DNA of 64,000 bases from Fimbriimonadales bacterium (GTDB lineage Bacteria > Armatimonadota > Fimbriimonadia > Fimbriimonadales > ATM1). The position numbers were made by a program, and so were the translations under genes. The DNA lies in contig DATMAR010000003.1 in the NCBI GenBank assembly GCA_035559795.1, forward strand, positions 186,001-250,000. The letters run 5' to 3'. Under the pieces are notes generated by a model that saw only the letters and a list, made by a program, of their open reading frames with translations, had not been told where the DNA came from and did no database searches. Positions 45,500-55,209 of this stretch are shown here, piece after piece (position 1 is the first letter of the stretch; the number at the start of each line of letters is the position of its first letter).

Positions 45500-46030
45500 T
45501 TAAAGACGTATATCGAATAATCGAATTCCCGCCGAAATGAACAAGCCGCTAAAATCGAGGCCTGCAACTTCACTCATCCAATCATACCTGATTTCGAAAT
45601 AAAAAGTCTTGCTCACCGTTATCCCTACTGAAGCATTAACGTCCATGACAACTTCCGATTCGTCAATCCCGAGAAAAGGCGAGTTCACATCCGCAAAACA
45701 CGGTCCGACTCTGACAGCAACGTACGGAACGATTTCGCTTTTGTCCGGAAACGCCCTGGTCACCCCGAAAGTTACCGGGATTAAGGTGGCATCGTTCCCG
45801 AAACTGCTCGCGTTTAGAAACCCGACATCGAAGGTGAAGCGCCATCTTTGGTCGGTCTGAAAACTAATCGGGGTGAGACCGATACGAGCCCAACTATCGC
45901 CGAAAACATTCCTCACAGTAGAATCCGACGGCAAAAACACCCCTCCGTCTATTCCTATGGTTATGGACTGAGCGGATGCACTGCCTCCAAGACAAAGAAA
46001 AAAAATAAAAATTGCCGCTTTTTTCAACAT
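45500..46030 (-). CDS. Small secreted outer-membrane beta-barrel-like protein, second
   Basis: 176 aa from MLKKAAIFIFFLCLGG, chosen because AGGAGG lies 6 nt upstream and a clear signal peptide (ending SASAQ) begins there; the frame is open 41 codons further. Alternating strands (SITIGIDGGVFLPS, WRFTFDVGFLNAS, FYFEIRYDWMSE, LFISAGIRLF) suggest an eight-stranded barrel. TACAAT at 46086-46091 (minus) is a candidate -10. Function unknown. Confidence 0.7.
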   Translation of the reverse strand: MLKKAAIFIFFLCLGGSASAQSITIGIDGGVFLPSDSTVRNVFGDSWARIGLTPISFQTDQRWRFTFDVGFLNASSFGNDATLIPVTFGVTRAFPDKSEIVPYVAVRVGPCFADVNSPFLGIDESEVVMDVNASVGITVSKTFYFEIRYDWMSEVAGLDFSGLFISAGIRLFDIRL

Positions 46031-46101
46031 GCTTCCTCCTAATTTAGCTGTTTCCTTCATTCGTCCGAAAAGAAGAACGGGCGAAATTGTACCAGTACGG
46101 G

Positions 46102-46109
46102 TATATAAA
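46102..46109 (+). promoter_or_regulatory. -10 region of dut, near-leaderless
   Basis: TATATAAA ends 5 nt before the GTG start at 46115. It is only 10 nt from the divergent -10 of the barrel gene. Confidence 0.45.
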
Positions 46110-46114
46110 GAGAC

Positions 46115-46552
46115 GTGATTCCCCCTATCAAAATCCCTATTCAAGCAGAACACGATGCCTGCATCCCGAGTTATGCAACAGAGAACGCCTCAGGGATGGA
46201 CTTACTGGCGAACGAGGAACTCGAACTCGCCCCAGGTGAAATCGCAGCCGTCGCGACAGGAATTCGCGTAGCGATTCCGCCTGGATACGAAGGTCAGGTA
46301 CGCCCCCGTTCTGGGTTGGCTTTGAAAAAAGGTCTTTCCATTCCTAACGCCCCGGGAACGATCGACTCAGATTATCGCGGCGAAATAAAAGTCATTCTTA
46401 TTAATCACGGGAAAGAACCAGTAAAAATACAAAAGGGAGACCGTATCGCTCAATTGGTTATCTGCCCTGTCGTTCGAGCATGTTGGGAAGTCTCGGATTC
46501 CCTACCCGAGTCGAGTCGTGGGGAGGGTGGTTTCGGAAGTACAGGGCGATAA
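46115..46552 (+). CDS. dut: dUTP diphosphatase
   Basis: 145 aa, GTG start. All five trimeric dUTPase motifs are visible: [44 protein letters not shown] and the C-terminal glycine-rich [11 protein letters not shown]. It removes dUTP and supplies dUMP. It is followed 20 nt later by the zinc-ribbon gene. Confidence 0.96.
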   Translation: MIPPIKIPIQAEHDACIPSYATENASGMDLLANEELELAPGEIAAVATGIRVAIPPGYEGQVRPRSGLALKKGLSIPNAPGTIDSDYRGEIKVILINHGKEPVKIQKGDRIAQLVICPVVRACWEVSDSLPESSRGEGGFGSTGR

Positions 46553-46572
46553 ATGAGCGTTTATTTATAACG

Positions 46573-47577
46573 ATGAAACTGACGTTATGCTCGAAGTGTT
46601 TCTCAGAAATCGAACCTCAGGCTTTGTATTGCCCTGAATGCGGTGCGGCGCAAACCGATGAGCCTGCAACTGAAGGAAGCGATTTAGTCGTTTATCCGGA
46701 AATTGCGCGAGCGAATCTCTTAAGAATGAAAGGAGATTCCATCGGAGCAGAAAAAGTCTGCATAAATATTTTGCGACGTTATCCCAATAACGCAACTGCC
46801 CACGTCTTGCTGGGAGATGTTTACTTCGATAAAGGAGACTTGAATCAAGCACTACAGTGGTACGAAATGGCAAAGGATTTATCTCCCGAAAATCCTTCTC
46901 TCGATTTGAAAATCGAAAGGGTAAAAAAATCTTTGAAAGAGCAAGAATCGAAGGTTGCCATTTCGGATTTGAAAGTCAAAGAAAATGCTCGAGCCACCTT
47001 TTGGTTTTATGGAATCGCAGTGGTCGCAATCATCGGATTGAGCGGTTTGGCTTATTACCTAGGGGTCGAGAGAACGAAAAAAAGTTCTGAAGAAGCATTC
47101 GCTACCTATACGCGTCCGATCGAAATACCGACCCCATCCACGAATAATCCCGCCCCTAAAGAACAAACTCCCCCCCCACAGCCGATAACACCCACGAACG
47201 CGATAGGAATGACCGCTCGTGAAAGCAACTTATTATCTACTATCTCCGCAGGTCTAAAAGACTCGCGATATCGAATTGCACACGTACAATTGGATTGGAA
47301 AGAAGCGAATGCTTATATAACACTTGCGGGAGCACAGGCAGACCAACAAAGCGACCAAATCACGCTCGTTACCACAGCAAAACTTGCGATGGATGCCGCA
47401 TCAGAAATCACAGGTGCGAACGTACGCATCATAGACGAAACGACGAAAGAGAATCGTGCAACGGGCTGGGTCACGAGAAGCGCTTTACAAGCAGCGACTT
47501 CAGCAGAGGGAACTTCGCAATGGGCACAGGAAGTCCTTTCCGCTTCCACGCAGACGACATCGCAACCTTCCGGATAA
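46573..47577 (+). CDS. Zinc-ribbon / TPR / single-helix membrane protein
   Basis: 334 aa from MKLTLCSKCFSEIE; the frame is open further upstream inside dut. A zinc ribbon (CSKC...CPEC, 6-24), two TPR-like repeats (about 45-110, AHVLLGDVYFDKGDLNQAL), a membrane helix (about 143-163), and a Pro/Thr-rich linker with a C8 tract lead to a C-terminal domain of about 120 residues. No catalytic motif. No Shine-Dalgarno is seen. Function unknown. Confidence 0.75.
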   Translation: MKLTLCSKCFSEIEPQALYCPECGAAQTDEPATEGSDLVVYPEIARANLLRMKGDSIGAEKVCINILRRYPNNATAHVLLGDVYFDKGDLNQALQWYEMAKDLSPENPSLDLKIERVKKSLKEQESKVAISDLKVKENARATFWFYGIAVVAIIGLSGLAYYLGVERTKKSSEEAFATYTRPIEIPTPSTNNPAPKEQTPPPQPITPTNAIGMTARESNLLSTISAGLKDSRYRIAHVQLDWKEANAYITLAGAQADQQSDQITLVTTAKLAMDAASEITGANVRIIDETTKENRATGWVTRSALQAATSAEGTSQWAQEVLSASTQTTSQPSG

Positions 47578-47687
47578 CGGGAAAACGAACAGGCACGATT
47601 TTGTGGGGGGGCTTTCCCGTCCCTAAGAACATTGATTTCCTTTTCGAAGGATCATTCTAAAACGCGGCTATCGGGTAAAACTGCCCT

Positions 47688-50600
47688 ATGGCTTTCGGTC
47701 AGTTTCATCGTCTTTATCTTCTCTTTCTCTCTTGCATCCCTCTTTTGCTTTTCAATCCTCCGAATCAAATTGATTCGAATTCTCCCGCTCAGCCGATTTT
47801 GGGAATGCGCTATCCTGCAATCAGTCCAGACGCTTCGAAAATCGCTTTTCAATGGAGAGGGGACATCTGGGTCGTTCCCTCCTCGGGCGGAGTCGCCCGT
47901 CGTTTGACCGATCATGTCGAACTGGACACTCGCCCGATATGGAGCCCAGACGGAGAATGGATAGCATTCAGCAGCGACAGAAACGGTAATTTCGACATCT
48001 TCGCTCTACCCGTCAACGGGGGGGAAACTCGCCAAATCACCTACGCAGCGAACAACGAAATCGCATCGGATTGGTCTCCTGATGGAAAATGGATAACGTT
48101 CACGACCTCCAGAGACCGTCCCTTTACAGGAATCTTCGTCGTCAATGTACGCACTCTTCAATTCCGATTAATTGCAGAGGATTATTCCGGTTTCAGCAAT
48201 CCCGTCTTCTCGCCGGATGGAAAAACAATCGTTGCGCAAAGATACGGTTTCCCATGGTTTCGCCCTCGCTATTTCGGTTCTGCTGCTGCGTCGTTGGTTC
48301 TCGTTGATTTCACGACCGGTAATTCGAAATTTTTCCGCCAAAATGGGTTTCAACACCTCTTCCCTAAATTCGACCCGTCTGGAGAAAATATTTATTGCGT
48401 GACTTGCGTCGAAAAAACACCGAGTTCTCGCAAATTGAACGAAAAGCCGACAAAATGGACAGATACTCCTCAAAGAACTCCGAATATTTGGCGAATTTCC
48501 AAAGAGGGTAAAGCGACGCAAATTACGAAATACGTTGGCGAAGCGATTCGATGGTTTTCCATAGCGAGAAACGGAACGATTGCATTCGAAAAAGACGGCG
48601 AACTCTTTTTGCTCGATAACGGAAAAACTACAAAGTTGCAAATCTTCGCAACGACCGATGCGAAAACCAACACCAAAGAGCGCCAAATTCTCACCACCGG
48701 AGTGCAAGATGCAGTCATAGCCCCCGATGAAAAAACTTTCGCCTTCGTCGCGAATTACGAACTCTGGACGGTGCCTTTAGAAAAAGGCGAGGGACGAAAC
48801 AAAGACGACGCCATTCGACTTACGGATTATCCAGGCTACGATGCGGAAATCGATTGGTCGAAAGACGGAAAAACGCTGTACTTCGTAAGCGATAGGGAAA
48901 ACAACCAGAGGCTTTACGCTTTGGACGTAAGCACGAAAAAAATCACACCGATTTGGACACGTAACGAAGACGTCACCCGTCCACGAGTTTCCCCTGACGG
49001 AAAATTTCTCGCGTTTTGGGTCGCGGGTCCAGAGGGGGGGCTTTATGTCTGGAACACGCAAGCGACGAACGAAGCGAAAAGACTCGCCCATTTCCCTGGT
49101 CCGCAATTTTTCGGAAACACTGCCGGGGAATTTTCCTGGTCGCCAGATAGCCGATGGATTGCATTTACAGCATTGCAAAAAGGTGGAACTCGCAATGTTT
49201 GGATTGTCTCCGTAGAAGGCGGAAATCCCGAGAACATCACGAAACGAAACGCCTATCACAGCGCCCTCGGTTGGTCTGCAGATGGAAAATATCTCTATTT
49301 CAATTCGAATCGCGCAAATAGTGGATTTTATTTGCTTCCACTTAAACCGGAAGGCGAAGCGCCGGGAGAAATAAAACTGAAATACGAAAAACCGAAAGAT
49401 CCGATTCGAATAGAAATAGATTTTCGAGGAATCACTCTGCGTGCACGTCGCCTATTCGCGCAGCAGGCTGACGATAATGTCATCAGCAATCCCGAAAACG
49501 GAGACATTCTTTTTCTCGCAAACGGAAATCTTTGGAAAGCGAAATACGACGGCAAAGAAGTGAAACAACTCACAACGGGGGTTTCACGATTCACATTGAG
49601 TAAAGACGGCAAAGCGGTTTTCGCTTCGAAAGATGGTGGGCTTGCAAAAATCACATTGAGCGATAACCCGAAAATAGACAACATAGAATTTCGTGCAGAA
49701 CTGATTCAAGACAGCAACTTGGTTCGAAAGGCAGCATTCACACAGTTTTGGCGAATGTATCATCGAGGATTCTATGACGGAAACTTTCATGGAAGAGATT
49801 GGACAGCGATTCGTAACCGTTACGAACCTCTTTTGCAAGGCGTCGGGCATCGAAGAGAATTCTCCGACCTATTGAACATGATGGTGGGGGAATTAGAATC
49901 CTCTCATAGTGAAGTAGGCACAGCACCGGGAGGAGTTTCCGGACCGAGCATGGCACTGCCCGGATTTTTGTTCGATTACTCTTATTCCGGTCCAGGTATA
50001 CGAGTCGCCGGTTTTTACGAAAACGCACCTGCAACGTATTCGAAAACAGCAATCAAGCCCGGAGAATATGTTCTTGCAATCAACGGTACCGACGTTCGAT
50101 TAGACGAAAAACTTTGGGAAGTTTTGAACAATCAAAACGGAAGAGACATAACGCTCACCGTGAACTCGGAACCCAAAAAAGAAGGAGCGCGAACAATAAC
50201 TTATGGCGCGCTTTCACCCGGTGAATGGAGCGAGTTGCGCTATCGCCAATGGGTAGAAGCAAACCGCAGAAAAGTCGAAGAAAAAACACAAGGACAGGTG
50301 GGATACATCCATATCCGCGGCATGGGTGGAAACGACCGCACCCTTTTTTATGAAGAATTCATCGAGTTCAAACAAAACAAAAAGGCGATGATCATGGATG
50401 TGCGTTTCAATGGGGGGGGAAACATCGCGGATTCCCTTATAGACCTGCTCGAACGTCGCGTTCATGGATATTATCAGGTGCGCGATAGTTGGCTCGAACT
50501 CGCCCCGAACGATGAAGTTTGGGAAGGAATTACGGTGGTCTTAGCGAACGAACATAGTTACTCGAACGCGGAGATGTTTCCTTACGCGATGAAAGCGCGC

Positions 50601-50849
50601 AAACTCGCCAAACTCGTCGGAATGCCCACCCCGGGATACGTGATATGGACATGGGGGGGGAGATTGGTGGACGGTACGGGTATTCGAATGCCGATGGGAG
50701 CAGTTTATCGTTTGGATGGAACACCTATGGAGAATATGGGCGAGGAGCCCGATATCCGTGTGCCATGGACGAACGAAGACTTCATGAAGGGAAACGACCC
50801 CCAGCTCGACCGCGCCATCGAGGAAACACTGCGCGAAATAAAAAAATAG
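47688..50849 (+). CDS. Tricorn-like S41 protease with beta-propellers
   Basis: 1053 aa. Signal peptide (about 1-24, so exported, unlike the archaeal enzyme). Two PD40/WD40-like propellers follow (e.g. PDASKIAFQWRGDIWVV, SPDGEWIAFSSDRNGNFDIF), then a C1 region with WRMYHRGFYDGNFHGRDW, a PDZ domain (about 780-840) and a catalytic S41 core with the serine in ANEHSYSNAEMFPYAM (about 953-968). GYIHIRGMGG and MDVRFNGGGNIADSL are also typical. Degrades peptides in the periplasm or outside. TAAAAC lies 6 nt before the ATG. Confidence 0.92.
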   Translation: MAFGQFHRLYLLFLSCIPLLLFNPPNQIDSNSPAQPILGMRYPAISPDASKIAFQWRGDIWVVPSSGGVARRLTDHVELDTRPIWSPDGEWIAFSSDRNGNFDIFALPVNGGETRQITYAANNEIASDWSPDGKWITFTTSRDRPFTGIFVVNVRTLQFRLIAEDYSGFSNPVFSPDGKTIVAQRYGFPWFRPRYFGSAAASLVLVDFTTGNSKFFRQNGFQHLFPKFDPSGENIYCVTCVEKTPSSRKLNEKPTKWTDTPQRTPNIWRISKEGKATQITKYVGEAIRWFSIARNGTIAFEKDGELFLLDNGKTTKLQIFATTDAKTNTKERQILTTGVQDAVIAPDEKTFAFVANYELWTVPLEKGEGRNKDDAIRLTDYPGYDAEIDWSKDGKTLYFVSDRENNQRLYALDVSTKKITPIWTRNEDVTRPRVSPDGKFLAFWVAGPEGGLYVWNTQATNEAKRLAHFPGPQFFGNTAGEFSWSPDSRWIAFTALQKGGTRNVWIVSVEGGNPENITKRNAYHSALGWSADGKYLYFNSNRANSGFYLLPLKPEGEAPGEIKLKYEKPKDPIRIEIDFRGITLRARRLFAQQADDNVISNPENGDILFLANGNLWKAKYDGKEVKQLTTGVSRFTLSKDGKAVFASKDGGLAKITLSDNPKIDNIEFRAELIQDSNLVRKAAFTQFWRMYHRGFYDGNFHGRDWTAIRNRYEPLLQGVGHRREFSDLLNMMVGELESSHSEVGTAPGGVSGPSMALPGFLFDYSYSGPGIRVAGFYENAPATYSKTAIKPGEYVLAINGTDVRLDEKLWEVLNNQNGRDITLTVNSEPKKEGARTITYGALSPGEWSELRYRQWVEANRRKVEEKTQGQVGYIHIRGMGGNDRTLFYEEFIEFKQNKKAMIMDVRFNGGGNIADSLIDLLERRVHGYYQVRDSWLELAPNDEVWEGITVVLANEHSYSNAEMFPYAMKARKLAKLVGMPTPGYVIWTWGGRLVDGTGIRMPMGAVYRLDGTPMENMGEEPDIRVPWTNEDFMKGNDPQLDRAIEETLREIKK

Positions 50850-50873
50850 TTCTCAACGAAATTCGTTCTCGGA

Positions 50874-50879
50874 TAATAT
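50874..50879 (+). promoter_or_regulatory. -10 element of the rhamnulokinase-like gene, near-leaderless
   Basis: TAATAT ends 7 nt before the ATG at 50887; an overlapping GATAAT (50872-50877) is an alternative. Confidence 0.4.
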
Positions 50880-50886
50880 ACAAATA

Positions 50887-52269
50887 ATGCGAGTCCTCGC
50901 AATTGATTTAGGCGCGTCGTCGGTAAGATTATTTGTTATTCGTCTCGAAGAAAAACTCCTTTTGAAAGAAATTTCCCGTTTCGAAACGCCGGTCATTACA
51001 GAAAACGGCTATTTACGATGGGATTTTCCGCGAATCCTTTCGAGCATAAAACCAAGTTTAGAAAATACGAAAACTATTTCCAGCATTGGAATAGACGCGT
51101 GGGGAGTGGACTTCGGTCTCGTAGATGAAAACGGAGAACTCGTAGCAAACCCGATTTCCTATCGCGACCATTCCCATCGGATCGGCGCAGACGAACTCAA
51201 AAATCGCCTCTCTCCAGAAAAACATTACTCCTTGACCGGCATACAACCCTTGCCTTTCAACACCGCCGCACAGTTATTAGCACGAAAATTGCGAAACGAC
51301 ACTGAAATTGAACGAGCACATTCTTTTTTATTGATTCCAGACCTCGTCGCCTCTTATTTAGGAGACGAAAAGAAAATTCCAACTTGCGAGATTACGAATG
51401 CATCCACGACGCAACTATTAGGATTGAACGGAAAATGGTGCGAAGACGCGGTAAAAGCATCCAGGCTCGATTCAATTTTTCTCCCAAAAATCGCTTTTCC
51501 AGGAACTTTGTTCGGTTCGATAAATAAAATTCCCATAATTCGTGTGGCATCGCACGATACAGCATCGGCTGTTTTTGCCATCCCTTCGAAAATTACGAAC
51601 GCCGTTTATATCAGTTCGGGAACTTGGTCATTGGTCGGCACATTGATTCGAAATCCAATGGCGACCTTGGATGCGCTCGAAGCAGGGTTTACACACGAAC
51701 GCGCATATGATGGCTCTTTTCGCTTTCTGAAAAACGTGATGGGTCTTTGGCTATTGCAGCGTTCGCAAGGAAAACTTTCTCATAAAGAATGCATTCGTTT
51801 AGCAGAATCCGCTCCTCCATGGGGACCCCGTTTCGACGTTAATCACCCTTCTCTTTTAAACCCGGTTGATATGCCTTCTGCAATTCGAAGCATCGCCGAT
51901 TCCCCAATCGAAAATACAGCAGTTTTGTTTCGTGCGATTTTCGAAAACCTCGCTAAGGAATATGCGCAAACTATCGAAAAACTCCGCAAAATTACAAGTG
52001 TGCCAATCGAAAGCATTCACATCGTTGGTGGAGGCAGTCAAAATACACTTCTCAATCGAATGACCTCGGATGCAACGGGACTTCCGGTCTACGCTGGACC
52101 CATCGAGGCAACAGCGATAGGCAACGCCTTGGTCCAACTCCTCTATCATGGAAAAATCACCGAAGATGAAAAAGAGTCGTTAATTCGGAAATCCTTTCCT
52201 ATCCAACTCTATGAACCGAAAAATACGGAAAAGTGGCGGGAATGGGCAGCAAAAACGCATTTTCACTGA
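50887..52269 (+). CDS. rhaB: FGGY-family sugar kinase, rhamnulokinase-like
   Basis: 460 aa. N-terminal phosphate motif LAIDLGASSVRLFV, GIDAWGVDFGLVDENG, SGTWSLVGTLI and IVGGGSQNTLLNRM are the rhamnulokinase pattern. No rhaA, rhaD or transporter is nearby, so it may act on a related ketose. Monocistronic. Confidence 0.85.
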   Translation: MRVLAIDLGASSVRLFVIRLEEKLLLKEISRFETPVITENGYLRWDFPRILSSIKPSLENTKTISSIGIDAWGVDFGLVDENGELVANPISYRDHSHRIGADELKNRLSPEKHYSLTGIQPLPFNTAAQLLARKLRNDTEIERAHSFLLIPDLVASYLGDEKKIPTCEITNASTTQLLGLNGKWCEDAVKASRLDSIFLPKIAFPGTLFGSINKIPIIRVASHDTASAVFAIPSKITNAVYISSGTWSLVGTLIRNPMATLDALEAGFTHERAYDGSFRFLKNVMGLWLLQRSQGKLSHKECIRLAESAPPWGPRFDVNHPSLLNPVDMPSAIRSIADSPIENTAVLFRAIFENLAKEYAQTIEKLRKITSVPIESIHIVGGGSQNTLLNRMTSDATGLPVYAGPIEATAIGNALVQLLYHGKITEDEKESLIRKSFPIQLYEPKNTEKWREWAAKTHFH

Positions 52270-52327
52270 ACAGTCTTAAGTCTCAACCGTCAAATCATAT
52301 CAAGTCGTGAGAGGAAAATCTAAGGGA

Positions 52328-52336
52328 GAATATAGA
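52328..52336 (+). promoter_or_regulatory. -10 region of the DUF1800/DUF1501 operon, near-leaderless
   Basis: GAATATAGA ends 4 nt before the GTG start; GAATAT (52328-52333) is 7 nt away. Confidence 0.4.
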
Positions 52337-52340
52337 GACC

Positions 52341-53801
52341 GTGACCGAGCGTGAAAAAATCGCCCACCTCCTTCGCAGGTTCGGATTAGGCGCAAGCCTC
52401 GCCGAAGTGAATTTCTACGAGCCTTTTGGCTTAGACGGAACCATAGAAAGACTGATTGAATACCAAAAATACGACGAGGGGTTCGACATTTCTGCATGGG
52501 CTCTCGCCCCACAACAACAAGGAAATCTACCGAACCTACGACCGCCATCGGTAGCAGCATGGTGGGTTTTGCGAATGATGACGACTCAACGCCCCCTCCA
52601 AGAGAAACTCACTCTTTTTTGGCACGACCATTTCGCAATTAGTGCATCTAAAGTCGATCGTGGTTCTCTTATGTTGCAATACTTGGAAACCCTCCGTTCA
52701 GGGGCGAATGGGAACTTTTTGGACCTTCTCGTGAATGTCAGCAAAGACCCCGCTATGTTGCTTTGGTTAGACAACAACACGAATGTCAAAGGGCGTCCCA
52801 ACGAAAACTACGCGCGTGAAGTTATGGAACTCTTCACGGTAGGAATCGGTAATTACACGGAAGAAGACATCCAAGAAGCAGCAAGAGCATTTACCGGTTG
52901 GAAATTCCGTCCTACTGTGAATCCAAGAAGAATAGATAAAGAACAACTGACAGAAATCCTCCGTAGTGGTCGTCCTCTCGTCGAATTTTATATTAATGAA
53001 AGAGAACACGACAGCGGAATGAAAAAAGTGCTCGGGAATGTAGGACCTTTCGGGGGGGAAGATATCTGCGGTATTCTCGCCGCTCGACCGGAAACGGCTC
53101 GTTATCTAACTACGAAACTCTGGGAATGGTTCGCTTACGAAAAACCAGAGCCGAAAGTTCAAGAACGATTGGCAAAAGCATATATGGACGGGAACTTCGA
53201 AATCAAAAAAGTGCTTTATGCCATCGTCGAATCCGAAGAGTTTTGGAGCCAAAAATGTGTGCGAAAGCAAGTTAAAAATCCTGTAGATTTCAGCATAGCC
53301 ATTTGCAGGCAATTAGGAATCGGTCCCATGATTCTTGCAGGCTACGACAAAGGAAACGACCGCTTGAAAGAATTACCGAAGAATACTTTGGGGGGGTTAC
53401 GTTTCATCGTACAATCGCTAAATAATCAAGGGATGTCTTTGCTTTACCCCCCCGACGTTGCAGGCTGGGACTGGGGAACCGCTTGGATTAGTTCCGCTAC
53501 GATGGTCGAGAGGATTCGCTTTAGCGACCTGCTTTTCAATCGCGCATCGGGAACCTTGATTGCACAAAACGTCTCTGATGCCATTGCTGCATCTAAAATG
53601 CCAGAAAATTCACAAGAATTGACGAATCGTTTGCTCGAAATGTTCGATGCTGAAATCCCGTCCGAGCGAAAAAAGACACTCGTCTCTGCAGTCGAAGAAA
53701 GTGGAGGAGTGAGTGCTATAAACAACCCTCGGCAAGCATCGTTGCTTTTGAAGACTTTCTCCCGAGCTCTCTTTGCCGCTCCGGAGTTTCATTTCTGTTG
53801 A
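52341..53801 (+). CDS. DUF1800 protein
   Basis: 486 aa, GTG start. Family landmarks: HLLRRFGLGAS at the N-terminus, LTLFWHDHFAIS, NENYAREVMELFTVGIG with YTEEDIQEAARAFTGW, and PPDVAGWDWGTAWI. DUF1800 genes are almost always followed by DUF1501, as here. They are exported or periplasmic proteins of unknown activity. Confidence 0.93.
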   Translation: MTEREKIAHLLRRFGLGASLAEVNFYEPFGLDGTIERLIEYQKYDEGFDISAWALAPQQQGNLPNLRPPSVAAWWVLRMMTTQRPLQEKLTLFWHDHFAISASKVDRGSLMLQYLETLRSGANGNFLDLLVNVSKDPAMLLWLDNNTNVKGRPNENYAREVMELFTVGIGNYTEEDIQEAARAFTGWKFRPTVNPRRIDKEQLTEILRSGRPLVEFYINEREHDSGMKKVLGNVGPFGGEDICGILAARPETARYLTTKLWEWFAYEKPEPKVQERLAKAYMDGNFEIKKVLYAIVESEEFWSQKCVRKQVKNPVDFSIAICRQLGIGPMILAGYDKGNDRLKELPKNTLGGLRFIVQSLNNQGMSLLYPPDVAGWDWGTAWISSATMVERIRFSDLLFNRASGTLIAQNVSDAIAASKMPENSQELTNRLLEMFDAEIPSERKKTLVSAVEESGGVSAINNPRQASLLLKTFSRALFAAPEFHFC

Positions 53802-53850
53802 AATAGAACAATGTTGAGATAGAATAAAATAGAAGTGAGGTAATCGAAAA

Positions 53851-55080
53851 ATGGCGAATGAATTAACGAGAAGAGACTTTCTGAAAAGTGGAGCAATCGT
53901 CGCTATCGGTGTCGTTACACCACCGTGGCTCGCAAAAATTGCCAAAGCGGACATCCTCGTTCAATCGAAGGGAGGAAAAATCGACCCCGATAACATTTTG
54001 GTCGTCTGCCAACTGAGCGGCGGCAACGATGGGCTCAATACCGTCATCCCTTGGTCGAATGCAAACTACTACAGTCTGCGTCCGACACTCGGGCTAAAAG
54101 AGGAATCCGTTTTGAAGGTGAACGAAGCATTGGGTTTTCATCCGGCAATGAACGCTTTCAAAGAACTCTTCGTCGCGGGGAGTGTAGCAGTCATTCAAAA
54201 CGTCGGATATCCGAATCCTGACCGTTCCCATTTCAAAAGTATGGAAATTTGGCAAACCGCCAATCCGGACGGAAGAGAAACTTATGGATGGCTCGGTAAA
54301 TATCTCGACCATCAAATGTCGAAAGGCAGCACGAATCCCGTGTTAGCACTGAGCTTAAGCCGACAGCGCCCCACCGCGTTGAAAGGAAAAGTCGCATCCG
54401 TTCCTTGTTTTGCCAGCCTTGCCGACATTTCGGCATTCGTAGGAGACCCCGATTCTGAAAAATTACTCCGCGACGTGCAAGGAATGGAAAGCGGAAAAGA
54501 AACAGCGACAGACGTCGTTCGAAAGGCGAACTTAACCGCACTCGATGCAATGTCAGAATTGGATCGTGCCCTCGACAAGTATCAATCGAATTTTCAATAC
54601 GGAAACGACGAATTCGGGCAAGGCTTCAAACAAATTGCGCATTTGATAGCCGTTTCACCGAAAACGCGTGTTTTCTATCTTGCCGCTGGCGGATTCGATA
54701 CACACAGTCAACAACCGTTACAGCATGAAAGACTCCTAAAAGGTTTCAGTGACGCATTGAACACTTTCATGCAAGAAATGAAAGCACTCGGCAAAGATAA
54801 AAAAGTGACGGTGATGGTGTTTAGCGAATTCGGTCGTCGTTGCGCAGAAAATGCCAGTCTGGGAACTGACCACGGCGCTGCCGCTCCGATGTTCGTAGCG
54901 GGGGGGCGTGTGAAAGGCGGTTTCGTAGGAGAAAATCCCGACTTGGTTAATTTAGACCGTGGTGACCTGAAATGGAAAATAGATTTTCGCCAAGTCTATT
55001 CCACGCTCATAGACCGATGGATGGGTGGCGACAGCGAAAGCCTCTTCGGCAAAAAATTCGAACACGTCCCCATCCTGTAA
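53851..55080 (+). CDS. DUF1501 protein with TAT signal
   Basis: 409 aa. Starts with a twin-arginine signal TRRDFLKSGAIVAIGV. Core motifs: LSGGNDGLNTVIPW, RSHFKSMEIWQT, GGFDTHSQQ, FSEFGRRCAENASLGTDHGA. These metal-binding-like motifs resemble the sulfatase/alkaline phosphatase fold. GAGGT lies 12 nt upstream. It is followed by a good terminator. Confidence 0.93.
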   Translation: MANELTRRDFLKSGAIVAIGVVTPPWLAKIAKADILVQSKGGKIDPDNILVVCQLSGGNDGLNTVIPWSNANYYSLRPTLGLKEESVLKVNEALGFHPAMNAFKELFVAGSVAVIQNVGYPNPDRSHFKSMEIWQTANPDGRETYGWLGKYLDHQMSKGSTNPVLALSLSRQRPTALKGKVASVPCFASLADISAFVGDPDSEKLLRDVQGMESGKETATDVVRKANLTALDAMSELDRALDKYQSNFQYGNDEFGQGFKQIAHLIAVSPKTRVFYLAAGGFDTHSQQPLQHERLLKGFSDALNTFMQEMKALGKDKKVTVMVFSEFGRRCAENASLGTDHGAAAPMFVAGGRVKGGFVGENPDLVNLDRGDLKWKIDFRQVYSTLIDRWMGGDSESLFGKKFEHVPIL

Positions 55081-55135
55081 GGAATCGAATCGGATAATTT
55101 CAGAATCGGATATTTTCCGAAAAATAAATAATTTC

Positions 55136-55163
55136 GGGGCTGGAATCTTGCCAGCCCCGTTTT
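55136..55163 (+). terminator. Intrinsic terminator after DUF1501
   Basis: GGGGCTGG / CCAGCCCC, 8-bp stem, loop AATCTTG, followed by GTTTT. It lies 55 nt after the stop. Confidence 0.7.
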
Positions 55164-55190
55164 GCCATGGTCCCTATGCGCACTCTTTTA

Positions 55191-55205
55191 TGCGCTCGCT
55201 CCTAC
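55191..55205. repeat. REP-like repeat, family C, copy 2 (short)
   Basis: Minus strand GTAGGAGCGAGCGCA, right after the small Cys protein gene. It matches the head of the copies at 29892 and 63408. Confidence 0.5.
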
Positions 55206-55209
55206 CCAG

